From: Actinobacteria bacterium 13_1_20CM_4_69_9
Lineage (GTDB): Bacteria > Actinomycetota > Thermoleophilia > Gaiellales > Gaiellaceae
Reading direction: 5' to 3'
Assembly (NCBI GenBank): GCA_001920085.1
Contig: MNJC01000002.1
Span: 1-8,381 of the forward strand
Length of the DNA: 8,381 nt
Below, piece after piece: positions 1 to 8,381 of the stretch; positions within the stretch are counted from its first letter, which is position 1, and every line of letters starts with the position of its first letter. Under the pieces are notes generated by a model. That model saw only the letters and a program-made list of their open reading frames with translations. It was not told the origin of the DNA and ran no database searches. A program made the position numbers and the translations under genes.

Positions 1-970
1 CGCGGCCGGGCCTCGGGTCGTAGACCTCGATCTGGAGATCGACGTGCGGGTAGGCGACGTAGACGCTCGTCGGGTGCTTCTTGTCCACGAGCGCAACCCC
101 GCCGCCGCCGACGCTCATGGTCGGCACGTGGTTCTTGGCGGCCGTCCTCTTCAGGATCGCAAGCGCACCCTTCTCGGGGTACGTCCCGATCGTCAGGTAG
201 TCAGGCTTTTGCGCCCCGACGGACACGCCGGGCGGCAGATACCTCAGGTACACGTTCCCTGACCTGGTGCGCGTGAGCTCGTAGGTGAAGTTCGCCTGGG
301 CGCCGGCCCAGTAGATCGGATGGCCGAGCGTGGTGGCGAGCTCCTTCAGCTGTTGAGCGGAGGCCGCTTGCGATCGCGCCCGCAGCGACGGCGGCGCGCC
401 CACCGGCTTGATCTGGCCGGACATCACGAGCCGGAGCGCAACGGCAGGCCTCGGATCGAAGACCTCGATCTGGTAGTTCGAACCGGGGTACGCGATGTAG
501 ACGTGGGTCGGCCGGGTCTTGTACTGAAAGGCGACGCCGCCGCCCGCGATGTCGAGCGCTCGCAGGCCCTGGCTCTTCGCCGCCGCGCGAATCGTCCTGA
601 ACGCGTGTCGCTGCGGATACGTCCCGACCGTGAGGTAGTTCGCCTTCGTGCTGCCGACCGTCGCGCCGACGGGGAGGTAGCGGATGTACACGCGTCCGTC
701 TTTCGTGTGGCTGAGCTCGTAGGTGAAGCGCGGCTGAGAGCCGGCCCAGTAGACCGCGTGTCCGATCGAGCCCGCGAACTCGTTCAGCTGCCTGATCGAC
801 ATCCCGTTCGCCGGTGCGCGCCGGGACGTCGTCTTTCCCCCGTCACCGCGCAGGAGCAGCCAGAGCACGATGCCGAGGACCACCAGCAGCACGACGCCGG
901 CGCCGACGAGCAGCGCCGGTCGCCGCGCGTAGACGCCGCGAAGAACGGGTTGCTGAGCTTCCGCAGGCAT
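1..970 (-). CDS. Membrane-anchored protein with two tandem copies of an unrecognised ~115-residue domain (3' end beyond window)
   Basis: Reading the minus strand from ATG at 970 gives 323 codons without a stop, running off the left edge. Residues 1-18 are a short cytoplasmic tail with basic residues (RGVYARRP); 19-40 are a strongly hydrophobic segment (start LLVGAGVVLLVV) followed by RGDGGK, so a signal anchor with the rest outside is likely. Residues about 60-175 and 206-321 are two copies of one domain, aligned without a gap at an offset of exactly 146 residues and about half identical by eye. Shared motifs are IGH/LGH, YWAG, FTYEL, YLTxGTYP, GGGVA, VYxAYP and QIEVxDPRP; the linker is 176-205. 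I do not recognise the family and assign no function. Start choice: GAGG lies 5 nt before the ATG; an in-frame GTG at 976 is a poorer alternative. It diverges from the thiolase. Reality as a gene is well supported by the repeat conservation. Confidence 0.87.
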   Translation of the reverse strand, partial: MPAEAQQPVLRGVYARRPALLVGAGVVLLVVLGIVLWLLLRGDGGKTTSRRAPANGMSIRQLNEFAGSIGHAVYWAGSQPRFTYELSHTKDGRVYIRYLPVGATVGSTKANYLTVGTYPQRHAFRTIRAAAKSQGLRALDIAGGGVAFQYKTRPTHVYIAYPGSNYQIEVFDPRPAVALRLVMSGQIKPVGAPPSLRARSQAASAQQLKELATTLGHPIYWAGAQANFTYELTRTRSGNVYLRYLPPGVSVGAQKPDYLTIGTYPEKGALAILKRTAAKNHVPTMSVGGGGVALVDKKHPTSVYVAYPHVDLQIEVYDPRPGR

Positions 971-1047
971 AGGCACCTCGTGATCGTTGGCCGCGTCCTC
1001 CTCGTACCCAGCTGAAGCGAGCCGGAACCCAGGCGAACGGCGGTTGG

Positions 1048-1053
1048 TACCGT
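1048..1053 (+). promoter_or_regulatory. -10-like hexamer TACCGT before the thiolase
   Basis: TACCGT fits the actinobacterial -10 pattern TAnnnT and ends exactly 6 nt before the GTG at 1060, so transcription would begin at or next to the start codon. No Shine-Dalgarno sequence is visible before this GTG, which fits a leaderless mRNA. No convincing -35 box is seen. The whole 971-1059 spacer is shared with the divergent gene on the minus strand. Inference from position and pattern only. Confidence 0.45.
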
Positions 1054-1059
1054 GACTTC

Positions 1060-2211
<1,152 letters not shown>

Positions 2212-2218
2212 CGACGTA

Positions 2219-2257
2219 TTAGGGACACGTCTTAGGGACAGTCCCTAAGACCTGTCC
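2219..2257. repeat. Palindromic intergenic repeat, copy 1
   Basis: Arms 2223-2239 and 2241-2257 are 17 nt each and complementary except for one position, around a single A at 2240. The core GTCTTAGGGAC is shared with the second copy at 5936-5972. TTAGGGACA also occurs twice directly, at 2219-2227 and 2232-2240 (period 13). It starts 7 nt after the thiolase stop and ends 3 nt before the -10-like box of the next gene, so it occupies the place of that promoter's -35 region. It could be a REP-like mobile repeat, a terminator hairpin without a T-tract, or an operator. Confidence 0.8.
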
Positions 2258-2260
2258 GGT

Positions 2261-2266
2261 TAGGCT
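2261..2266 (+). promoter_or_regulatory. -10-like hexamer TAGGCT before the hydroxyacyl-CoA dehydrogenase
   Basis: TAGGCT fits TAnnnT and ends exactly 6 nt before the ATG at 2273, the same spacing as at the thiolase. CGGTT also precedes both boxes closely. There is no good Shine-Dalgarno sequence, which again suggests a leaderless transcript. The palindrome at 2223-2257 lies directly upstream. Inference. Confidence 0.45.
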
Positions 2267-2272
2267 CGCGAG

Positions 2273-3106
2273 ATGGACTTCGAGGACGTGCTCGTCGTCG
2301 GCGCCGGGCAGATGGGCGGCGGGATCGCGCAGGTGGTTGCGGCGTCGGGACGGCACGTCTCCCTGTACGACGCGCAGCCCGGCGCGACCGACCGCGCGCT
2401 CGAGACGATGCGCAAGAGCCTCACGAAGCTCGAGGAGAAAGGCGGAGCACCGGCCGACGAGGTCGTGCGCCGCATCACGGTCGTCGAGCACCTGGTTCCG
2501 GCGGCGCTGATGATCGAAGCCGTCGTCGAGGACGCCGACACGAAGGAGCAGCTGTTCCACCGCGCCGACGAGGAGCTTCCGCCGGCGGCGATCCTCGCGT
2601 CGAACACGTCGTCGATCCCGATCGCGACGCTCGCTGCCGCCACCGACCGGCCGGACAAGGTCATCGGCATGCATTTCTTCAACCCCGTGCCGGTGCTGAA
2701 GCTCGTCGAGATCATCCGCGGCCGCGACACGTCGGACGAGACCGCCGAGAAGATCACCGGGCTTGCGCGCGAGCTCGGCAAGACGCCCGCCGTCGCGAAC
2801 GACTTCCCCGGCTTCGTCTCGAACCGGATCCTGATGCCCTTCATCAACGAAGCGGTGTGGGCGCTGCACGACGGCGTCGCGGAGGCGGAGGCAATCGACA
2901 CGATCGCCAAGCTCGGCTTCGCCCACCCGATGGGGCCTCTCGCGCTGGCCGACCTGATCGGCCTCGACACGTGCGTGGCGATCATGGAGGTGCTCCAGGA
3001 AGGCCTCGGCGACGACCGCTACGCGCCGTGTCCGTTACTGCGCGAGCACGTCGAGGCCGGCCGTCTGGGCCGAAAAGTTGGTTCAGGCTTCTACGAGTAC
3101 TCGTAA
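2273..3106 (+). CDS. 3-hydroxybutyryl-CoA / 3-hydroxyacyl-CoA dehydrogenase
   Basis: A 277-residue single-function enzyme, close to the usual 280-285. It oxidises (S)-3-hydroxyacyl-CoA to 3-ketoacyl-CoA with NAD+, or works in reverse in acetoacetyl-CoA reduction. The N-terminal Rossmann domain has G10-A-G12-Q-M-G15, and D33 at the end of the second strand indicates NAD rather than NADP. The catalytic set S113 (NTSS), H134 (HFFNPV), E146 and N184 (SNRIL) shows exactly the spacing of the human enzyme (137-158-170-208). The C-terminal helical domain carries GPLALADLIGLD, and the protein ends in the typical GRKVGSGFYEYS. The ATG at 2273 gives the standard N-terminus. It lies between the thiolase and the regulator/acyl-CoA dehydrogenase genes, as expected for an acyl-CoA degradation cluster. 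There is no fused enoyl-CoA hydratase domain. Preference for C4 over longer chains is not resolved. Confidence 0.94.
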   Translation: MDFEDVLVVGAGQMGGGIAQVVAASGRHVSLYDAQPGATDRALETMRKSLTKLEEKGGAPADEVVRRITVVEHLVPAALMIEAVVEDADTKEQLFHRADEELPPAAILASNTSSIPIATLAAATDRPDKVIGMHFFNPVPVLKLVEIIRGRDTSDETAEKITGLARELGKTPAVANDFPGFVSNRILMPFINEAVWALHDGVAEAEAIDTIAKLGFAHPMGPLALADLIGLDTCVAIMEVLQEGLGDDRYAPCPLLREHVEAGRLGRKVGSGFYEYS

Positions 3107-3117
3107 CAACTAGTAAA

Positions 3118-3158
3118 ACACCCGGATCTTGCAGGTTTCTGCCGGCCGGGGTGTCTTC
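3118..3158 (+). terminator. Possible hairpin terminator after the hydroxyacyl-CoA dehydrogenase
   Basis: ACACCCGG at 3118-3125 can pair with CCGGGGTGT at 3146-3154 (one bulged base), followed by the pyrimidine-rich CTTCTCTT. It begins 12 nt after the stop codon at 3104-3106. The loop of about 20 nt is long and the T-tract is interrupted, so this is only a candidate. Confidence 0.35.
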
Positions 3159-3198
3159 TCTTACATGGCTCAAGTCAGAGAGCGCAGTTGCCGAAAGA

Positions 3199-3234
3199 CC
3201 GGTTCAGGTAGGGGAACCCGGGAGGTCCCGCAGC
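3199..3234 (+). promoter_or_regulatory. Structured leader and ribosome binding site of the regulator
   Basis: Two small hairpins stand side by side: GGTTC (3201-3205) with GAACC (3214-3218), and CGGG (3219-3222) with CCCG (3227-3230). The second encloses GGGAGG (3220-3225), the only good Shine-Dalgarno sequence in this spacer, 9 nt before the TTG at 3235. The stretch is also open in the regulator's frame from a GTG at 3151, so it may instead be coding for an N-terminal extension. The rest of the 128-nt spacer 3107-3234 shows no other feature beyond the terminator candidate. I see no match to a riboswitch class I know. Confidence 0.4.
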
Positions 3235-3456
3235 TTGCGAATCCTGTTGGTCGATGACGATCCAGCGCTCCGGACGTTGCTGAGGACGACGTTCGAGGTC
3301 GCGGACGTCGACGTGAGCGAAGCCGACGGCGCCGACGCCGCGCGCCGCCGCATCCGCGCCGCACGGCCCGACGTCATCGTCCTCGACGTCCACATGCCGG
3401 GCACCAGCGGGCTCGAGCTCTGCGAGGAGCTGAAGGCCGATCCCGCGACCAGCGGG
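3235..3456 (+). pseudogene. Response-regulator receiver domain, cut short mid-domain
   Basis: From TTG at 3235 the frame reads a receiver domain: the acidic cluster VDDD (residues 6-9), the phosphoacceptor D51 in DVIVLDVHMPG, then GLELCEELKADPATSG. A receiver needs about 45 more residues, with the conserved Thr/Ser on strand 4 and the Lys of the KPF motif on strand 5. None of these is present. After 3456 this frame continues only as low-complexity Arg/Ala sequence, the shadow of the HD-GYP gene and of the next gene, to a stop near 4860. The HD-GYP domain that follows is one frame over. In known actinobacterial regulators these two parts form one protein, so the gene appears to have lost an internal segment. 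It would take the phosphate from a histidine kinase; none is in the window. An upstream in-frame GTG at 3151 is an alternative start. A sequencing or assembly error remains possible. Confidence 0.75.
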
Positions 3457-3547
3457 TGGGCTGTACGGCGTCCCCTTCCGCGCCACGAAGAAGCGCGGCG
3501 CCGGCCCGGACGAGGCGCTGCTGCTGTACGCGCGCGACCTGCGCCAC

Positions 3548-4180
3548 ATGCTCGAGCTCGAGCGCGGGCAGCGGGAGCTCCTGCAAAGCGCCTACATGGA
3601 GACCGTCTCGGCGCTGGCGAGCGCGCTCGAGTCGAAGGACACGGGCACCCGCGCGCATTCGCAACGGGTGCAGAGCTACGCGACCGCGCTCGCGAACGCC
3701 GTGGGGGAGAAGGTCGTCGTCCAGGATCCGAGCACGCCGTACGGGTTCCTGCTGCACGACGTCGGCAAGATCGGGATCCCGGACGGGATCCTGCAGAAGC
3801 CCGGTCCCCTCAGCCCCGCCGAGCGGCGGCGCATGCATACCCACACGGTCCTCGGCGAGGCGATGCTCTCGGGCGTCGCCTTCCTCAAGGGCGAGGGGTT
3901 GAAGGTCGTCCGCTCGCACCACGAGCGCTGGGACGGACGCGGCTATCCGGACGGGCTGGCCCGCGACGAGATCCCGCTCGGGGCGCGCATCTTCGCCGTC
4001 GCGGACGCGCTCGACGCGATGACGAGCCATCGGCCGTACCGCCGCGCGCTGAGCTGGCAGACCGCCCGCACCGAGATCCTCAACCAGCGCAAGCGCCAGT
4101 TCGACCCGTACGTCGTCGACGCTTTCCTCGAGGCGGAAGGCGACTTGCAGGACATCCGCCGAGAGCTCGCTGCCGCCTGA
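3548..4180 (+). CDS. HD-GYP domain phosphodiesterase (output half of a broken response regulator)
   Basis: HD-GYP proteins hydrolyse cyclic di-GMP in the cytoplasm using a di-metal centre. Seen here: HSQRV (first His), the HD pair at 3755-3760 in LLHDVGKIGIPD, HTHTVLGE, then HHERWDGRGYPDGL with GYP at 3941-3949, and ADALDAMTSHRPYR. The domain therefore looks complete and catalytically competent. The given ATG at 3548 yields 210 residues but has no ribosome binding site, and protein-like sequence (GGLYGVPFRATKK, then DEALLLYARDLRHM) runs in the same frame back to about 3452. A stop in this frame lies at 3431-3433. That upstream piece would be the linker and coiled-coil-like helix joining it to the receiver at 3235-3456, from which it is separated by a frame change. 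Whether a free HD-GYP protein is made is unknown. It lies 18 nt before the acyl-CoA dehydrogenase. Confidence 0.82.
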   Translation: MLELERGQRELLQSAYMETVSALASALESKDTGTRAHSQRVQSYATALANAVGEKVVVQDPSTPYGFLLHDVGKIGIPDGILQKPGPLSPAERRRMHTHTVLGEAMLSGVAFLKGEGLKVVRSHHERWDGRGYPDGLARDEIPLGARIFAVADALDAMTSHRPYRRALSWQTARTEILNQRKRQFDPYVVDAFLEAEGDLQDIRRELAAA

Positions 4181-4182
4181 TC

Positions 4183-4188
4183 TACCCT
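4183..4188 (+). promoter_or_regulatory. -10-like hexamer TACCCT before the acyl-CoA dehydrogenase
   Basis: TACCCT fits TAnnnT in the 18-nt gap between the HD-GYP stop and the GTG at 4199, leaving 10 nt to the start codon instead of the 6 seen at the two upstream genes. GGAG directly abuts the start and is too close to act as a normal ribosome binding site. It may give a near-leaderless transcript for the acyl-CoA dehydrogenase and adenosyltransferase pair. Weak evidence. Confidence 0.3.
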
Positions 4189-4198
4189 TTTGTCCGGA

Positions 4199-5365
<1,167 letters not shown>

Positions 5366-5378
5366 GCGCGACGAGCCC

Positions 5379-5933
5379 GTGCGCCTGACGCGGATCTACA
5401 CGCGCGCGGGCGACCGGGGCGAGACGTCGCTCGGCGACGGCTCGCGCGTGCCGAAGCTCGACTGCCGCATCGGCGCGTTCGGCACCGTCGACGAGCTGAA
5501 CGCTGCCCTCGGCGCCGTGCTCGCGGAGCCCGGCTTGCCGGAGCGCTTGCGGGAGCCGCTCGGACGGATCCAGAACGACCTCTTCGACGTCGGCGCCGAC
5601 CTGTCCGTCCCGTACGGGATCGGCGACCGGCTGCGCATCGAGCAGGCGCACGTCGACCGGCTCGAGCAGCTCTGCGATGAGTTCAACGCCGAGCTGCCGA
5701 TGCTGAAGAGCTTCGTGCTCCCGGGCGGGACGCCGGCGGCGGCGCGGCTCCACATCGCGCGCACGACGTGCCGTCGCGCCGAGCGCGACGCGCTGACGGC
5801 GGAGCAGGAGACCGGAGTCAGCCCGCTCGTGCTCGCGTACCTGAACCGCCTCTCCGACTTCCTCTTCATCGCGGCCCGCTGGGCGAACAAGGACGCCGGC
5901 GCCGATGAACCGCTCTGGAAACCCGGTGGCTAA
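5379..5933 (+). CDS. PduO-type ATP:cob(I)alamin adenosyltransferase
   Basis: Transfers the adenosyl group of ATP to reduced cobalamin, making adenosylcobalamin, the cofactor of methylmalonyl-CoA mutase and other mutases. With GTG at 5379 the protein has 184 residues and begins MRLTRIYTRAGDRGETSLG, which matches the family N-terminus; a TTG at 5349 would overlap the previous gene and is less likely. The ATP-binding N-terminus (TRAGDxGxTxLGDG, residues 8-21, and K26), GTVDELN at 35-41 with D38, LPGG, RRAER at 132-136 and YLNRLSDFLF with N156 and R157 are all present, so it should be active. PduO enzymes form trimers. Only the adenosyltransferase domain is here; there is no fused heme-binding domain. 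Its place behind an acyl-CoA dehydrogenase suggests a role in propionyl-CoA or branched-chain degradation, an inference because the mutase is not in view. Confidence 0.94.
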   Translation: MRLTRIYTRAGDRGETSLGDGSRVPKLDCRIGAFGTVDELNAALGAVLAEPGLPERLREPLGRIQNDLFDVGADLSVPYGIGDRLRIEQAHVDRLEQLCDEFNAELPMLKSFVLPGGTPAAARLHIARTTCRRAERDALTAEQETGVSPLVLAYLNRLSDFLFIAARWANKDAGADEPLWKPGG

Positions 5934-5935
5934 AC

Positions 5936-5972
5936 GGGACGTGTCTTAGGGACTGTCCCCAAGACACGTCCC
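5936..5972. repeat. Palindromic intergenic repeat, copy 2
   Basis: Arms 5936-5953 and 5955-5972 are 18 nt each, complementary but for one position, around a single T at 5954. The left arm reads GGGACGTGTCTTAGGGAC. It is closely related to copy 1 (2223-2257), with the core GTCTTAGGGAC and its partner in common. It fills nearly all of the 47-nt spacer between the convergent adenosyltransferase and Ig-repeat genes, where a bidirectional terminator hairpin would be useful; there is no T-tract on either side. A REP-like mobile repeat is the other reading. Confidence 0.82.
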
Positions 5973-5980
5973 AATGAGCG

Positions 5981-7231
5981 TCAGCGCTTCTTCGCCAGCC
6001 GCTGAACGATCTTGGCGAGGGTCTCGGGCGGCGTCGTCCGCGGCAGGACGATCGTCGCGCCTGCCTTCAGCGCGGCCGCCATCGTCTTCGGGCCGGCGGC
6101 TAGCGCGACGATCTTCACGGACGGGAACACGACGTGCAGGTCGTGCACGGTCGCAAGCCCGAGCTCGTCCGCGTCGACGACGATCACGCGCACGTCGCGA
6201 TTGCGATTCGCAGCGGCGTCGAAGGTCGGGTCGGCACTCGCGACAACCGCCGGCTTCTGCTTGCCGAGCGTGCCGGCGACGCCCTGCGCCGCGGTTCCGG
6301 CCAACACGACCTGGATCTTCTGCACCGGGGCGCGGCGGCCGACCAGGCGGAACCGCACCGTGCGGCTCGCCGTGTCGCGGCCGGCCCGTGCCGTCCAGCG
6401 AAGCGTGTAGATGCCGGGGCGTCGCACCTCGCGCGGGATGCGGAGACGCACGATCGTCCGGCCGGCCTGCACCCCGAAGTGCCAGGTGTAGAGGCGAACC
6501 CGCCGCGGGCTGATCAGCTGCGCGGTGACCTGCGCAGCACGGGTGACGAGCACGCGCGCCGCCATGGTCGTTCGCTTCGCCGCCTTCAGCTTCGGCGCCG
6601 TGACGACCTTGAAGACGAGGCTCGCCGTGGCGCCGCCCGGCGCGACGGTCACGTCGATCGCCGCACCCTCCGGCGCGAGCGCAAGGCCGGCGGGGCCGCT
6701 GATCGTGCCCGGGGTGCCCGTGCCGCCGACGGTCACCGAGCCGACGCTCAGACCGTGCGCTGCGAGCGCCGCCCAGGCCTGGTCGACCGTCAGCCCGACG
6801 AGCGGCGGAACCTGCTGAAGCGGTTCCGTGAGGACGCTGGTGTTCCCGGCGAGGTCGGTCTCCTGCAGGCGGAAGATGCGCGTGTCGCCCGGATTCCAGC
6901 CGGCGACGGTGGCCGCCGTGTAGTCCGGGCCGTAGCGGCCGGTGTCCGTCGAGCCGGCGAAGGCAGTGACGTAGTCGTAGGTGCCGCTGTTGTCGCTGCC
7001 GGGCAGCCAGCGAATCGTCAGCCCGCTCGGGCCGACGTAGCCGCGGACGTTCTGCGGCGCCTGCGGAGCCTGCAGGTCCTTCAGCAGCGCGAACAGCGAG
7101 AGGTGCCTGGTCAGGACGTGCACGCCGTCCGACGCGGTGAAGAAGCCGTCGACCCAGCCGGCGGGCAGGGTCCCGGCCGTGGGCACGCGATGGATCACGC
7201 GCCACGCGGAGCCGTCGTACGTCGCAGGCAC
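5981..7231 (-). CDS. C-terminal half of a secreted modular protein: Fn3-like, PASTA-like, Ig-like and receiver-like domains
   Basis: This frame carries the last 416 residues; the GTG at 7231 is simply the first possible start and has no clear ribosome binding site, so the piece is best read as the continuation of the fragment at 7232-8381. In order: VPATYDGSAWRVIHRV with VHVLTRHLSLFALL (about 7231-7080), an Fn3-like domain with LTIRWLPGSDNSG and DLAGNTS (about 7075-6830), a PASTA-like domain from VPPLVGLTVDQAW to VTVAPGG (about 6812-6635), an Ig-like beta domain with TYTLRWTARAG-type strands (about 6630-6345), and a C-terminal alpha/beta domain to the TGA at 5981-5983. The last looks like a degenerate receiver: VIVVDADELG, then KIVALAAG, then LKAGATIVLPRTTPPETL. 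The protein is probably extracellular or wall-associated; its ligand is unknown. PASTA domains bind peptidoglycan in some proteins, but a single degenerate copy does not show that here. It is convergent with the adenosyltransferase gene. Confidence 0.8.
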   Translation of the reverse strand: MPATYDGSAWRVIHRVPTAGTLPAGWVDGFFTASDGVHVLTRHLSLFALLKDLQAPQAPQNVRGYVGPSGLTIRWLPGSDNSGTYDYVTAFAGSTDTGRYGPDYTAATVAGWNPGDTRIFRLQETDLAGNTSVLTEPLQQVPPLVGLTVDQAWAALAAHGLSVGSVTVGGTGTPGTISGPAGLALAPEGAAIDVTVAPGGATASLVFKVVTAPKLKAAKRTTMAARVLVTRAAQVTAQLISPRRVRLYTWHFGVQAGRTIVRLRIPREVRRPGIYTLRWTARAGRDTASRTVRFRLVGRRAPVQKIQVVLAGTAAQGVAGTLGKQKPAVVASADPTFDAAANRNRDVRVIVVDADELGLATVHDLHVVFPSVKIVALAAGPKTMAAALKAGATIVLPRTTPPETLAKIVQRLAKKR

Positions 7232-8381
7232 GAGGCCGCAGCCCGCTCGGCGCAGCAGCCGCCGCGATGCGGATCACGAGCCAATCGTTGCCGGACGATT
7301 GCCAAGCGCCGGCCGGGACCGTCGCCGAGCCGAAGCCGTCGCTCGACGTGGCGGTGGTCGGCGAGCCCGGGCTCGTGTTCTTCTCGACGGACCCGGAGCC
7401 GACCGTGAAGTGGACGCGGAACGGCGAGCGCTTCCCGCTCGGATCCTGGAGCTCGCCGGCGAGCGTGTGCGGGCCTGCCGCGAGCGCGCCGGTGTTGTAG
7501 TCGATCTGGGTGCCGCTGATCACCGGTGCGACGGTCGCACTGCCGTCGAGCGTGACGGCGACCGGTGTTGCGGGCTCGTTCGTGACGAGGGAGATCGCCC
7601 CTGCCGAGCCGACCGACGAGCCGTCCGCCGGGCTCGACGACACGACCTGCGGCGCCGTGTTGTCGATACGCACGCCTGAGACGACATTCCACGAGGTGTT
7701 GCCGAGGTTGTCGGTGACCGTTGCGCGCAGGTCGTAGACGCCGTCCGCGAGCTTCGTCGTGTCGTAGGCGACGCTCCACGGCGCCGACGAGTCCGTGCCG
7801 AGTGACCACCAGGTCGCACCGCCGGTCGGCGTCGCACCGAACACGACGCTCGTCGCGCCGTTGCCGCTCACCGTCGCGTTGAGCGTGACGGTGCCGGAGA
7901 TCGCCGCACCCGGGCTCGTAAGCGTGACAGTCGGGGCAGTGACGTCGACGTTGAACGTGGCCACGGCGCCCGTGAACGTGTTTCCGGCGCGGTCGGTGAT
8001 CACCGGGCGGAGGTCGTAGCTGCCGGTGGAAACCGTCGTCGCGTTCCACGTCGCGCTGAACGGCGCGCTCGAGGACGAGGCGATCTGGGAGAAGGCGCCG
8101 CCGCCGGTCGGCCGCAGCTCGTAGCGCACCGTTGCGACGCCGGAGCCGCCGTCCGCGACCGACGCGCTCAGGGTCACGTTCGAGCCGCCGACGGTCGCGC
8201 CGGCGGCGGGTGCCGTGATCGAACCGGAAGGAGCGGTGTTGTCGACGCGGATGTTGGCCCGGAGCGGGCTCGTGCCGGTGTGCCCGTTTGCATCCGTCGC
8301 AACCGCGCGGAGGTCGTAGAGGCCGTCGGAGAGCGTATTGGTGTCGAGCGAGGTTCCCCACGGCGGCGACGAGTCGCTCGC
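7232..8381 (-). CDS. N-terminal/central part of the same secreted protein: tandem Ig-like repeats (5' end beyond window)
   Basis: The minus-strand frame is open from the right edge, so the start and any signal peptide lie outside. It reads about four Ig-like repeats of 95-97 residues. The first three end in D-N/V-TAP linkers (VDNTAP near 8240, VDVTAP near 7945, RIDNTAP near 7660) and share SSxPW/F, then GxYDLR, then TDxxGxT. A fourth, divergent repeat follows (NEPATPVAVTLDG to FRVHFTVGSGS), and then a segment with TVPAGAWQSSGNDWLVIRI. From about 7262 the frame turns into Ala/Pro/Arg-rich nonsense (APSGLRPRACDVRRL), while sensible protein resumes in the neighbouring frame at VPATYDGSAW. The true gene therefore spans both frames, with a frame change and probably a lost segment between. 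The 784-residue-plus continuation of this frame to 5946 is not real protein. Function: surface or secreted binding/adhesion-type architecture, ligand unknown. Confidence 0.8.

Noticed and set aside
3107..3234. Cyclic di-GMP riboswitch before the HD-GYP regulator
   Set aside because: It would be attractive for a c-di-GMP enzyme, but I could not find the conserved GEMM sequence elements; only two short hairpins are visible.
3440..3470. Programmed ribosomal frameshift joining the receiver and HD-GYP frames
   Set aside because: No slippery heptamer is visible and the receiver lacks its last third, so a shift alone would not give a complete domain.
6134..7408. 424-codon plus-strand open frame opposite the secreted protein
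   Set aside because: Arg/Ala-rich shadow of the minus-strand gene, whose Ig, Fn3 and PASTA-like motifs are clear.

Overview
The window is high-GC DNA with dense codon-biased genes and many GTG/TTG starts. The gene families and the style of the secreted protein on the right resemble soil Actinobacteria of the class Thermoleophilia (Gaiellales or Solirubrobacterales type). That placement is an inference from protein resemblance and base composition, not a database result.

Layout, left to right. (1) Positions 1-970, minus strand: the N-terminal 323 residues of a membrane-anchored protein made of two tandem copies of a domain of about 115 residues; it runs off the left edge. (2) An 89-bp divergent spacer. 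(3) Plus strand: a thiolase (1060-2211), a palindromic repeat, and a 3-hydroxyacyl-CoA dehydrogenase (2273-3106). (4) A spacer with a terminator-like hairpin and a structured leader, then a broken regulator: a response-regulator receiver domain (3235-3456) that ends mid-domain and continues out of frame into an intact HD-GYP phosphodiesterase domain (to 4180). (5) An acyl-CoA dehydrogenase (4199-5365) and, 13 nt later, a PduO-type ATP:cob(I)alamin adenosyltransferase (5379-5933). (6) A second copy of the palindromic repeat in the convergent spacer. (7) 5981-8381, minus strand: a large secreted-type modular protein (Ig-like repeats, Fn3-like domain, PASTA-like domain, receiver-like C-terminus). 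It is open through the right edge and is broken by a frame change near 7232-7262.

Functionally, the centre is acyl-CoA catabolism. The acyl-CoA dehydrogenase makes the enoyl-CoA, the 3-hydroxyacyl-CoA dehydrogenase oxidises the hydroxy intermediate, and the thiolase cleaves or condenses acetoacetyl-CoA; no enoyl-CoA hydratase is in the window. The adenosyltransferase makes adenosylcobalamin, whose usual partner in such organisms is methylmalonyl-CoA mutase (propionyl-CoA from odd or branched chains); that mutase is not in view. The HD-GYP regulator lies between the two halves of this set.

The observations most worth checking are the two genes that each appear to have lost an internal stretch with a change of frame, the paired near-perfect palindromes, the perfectly registered tandem duplication in the left-edge protein, and -10-like hexamers placed exactly 6 nt before two start codons, which suggest leaderless mRNAs. 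I found no RNA gene, CRISPR array, transposase or clearly new defence system.
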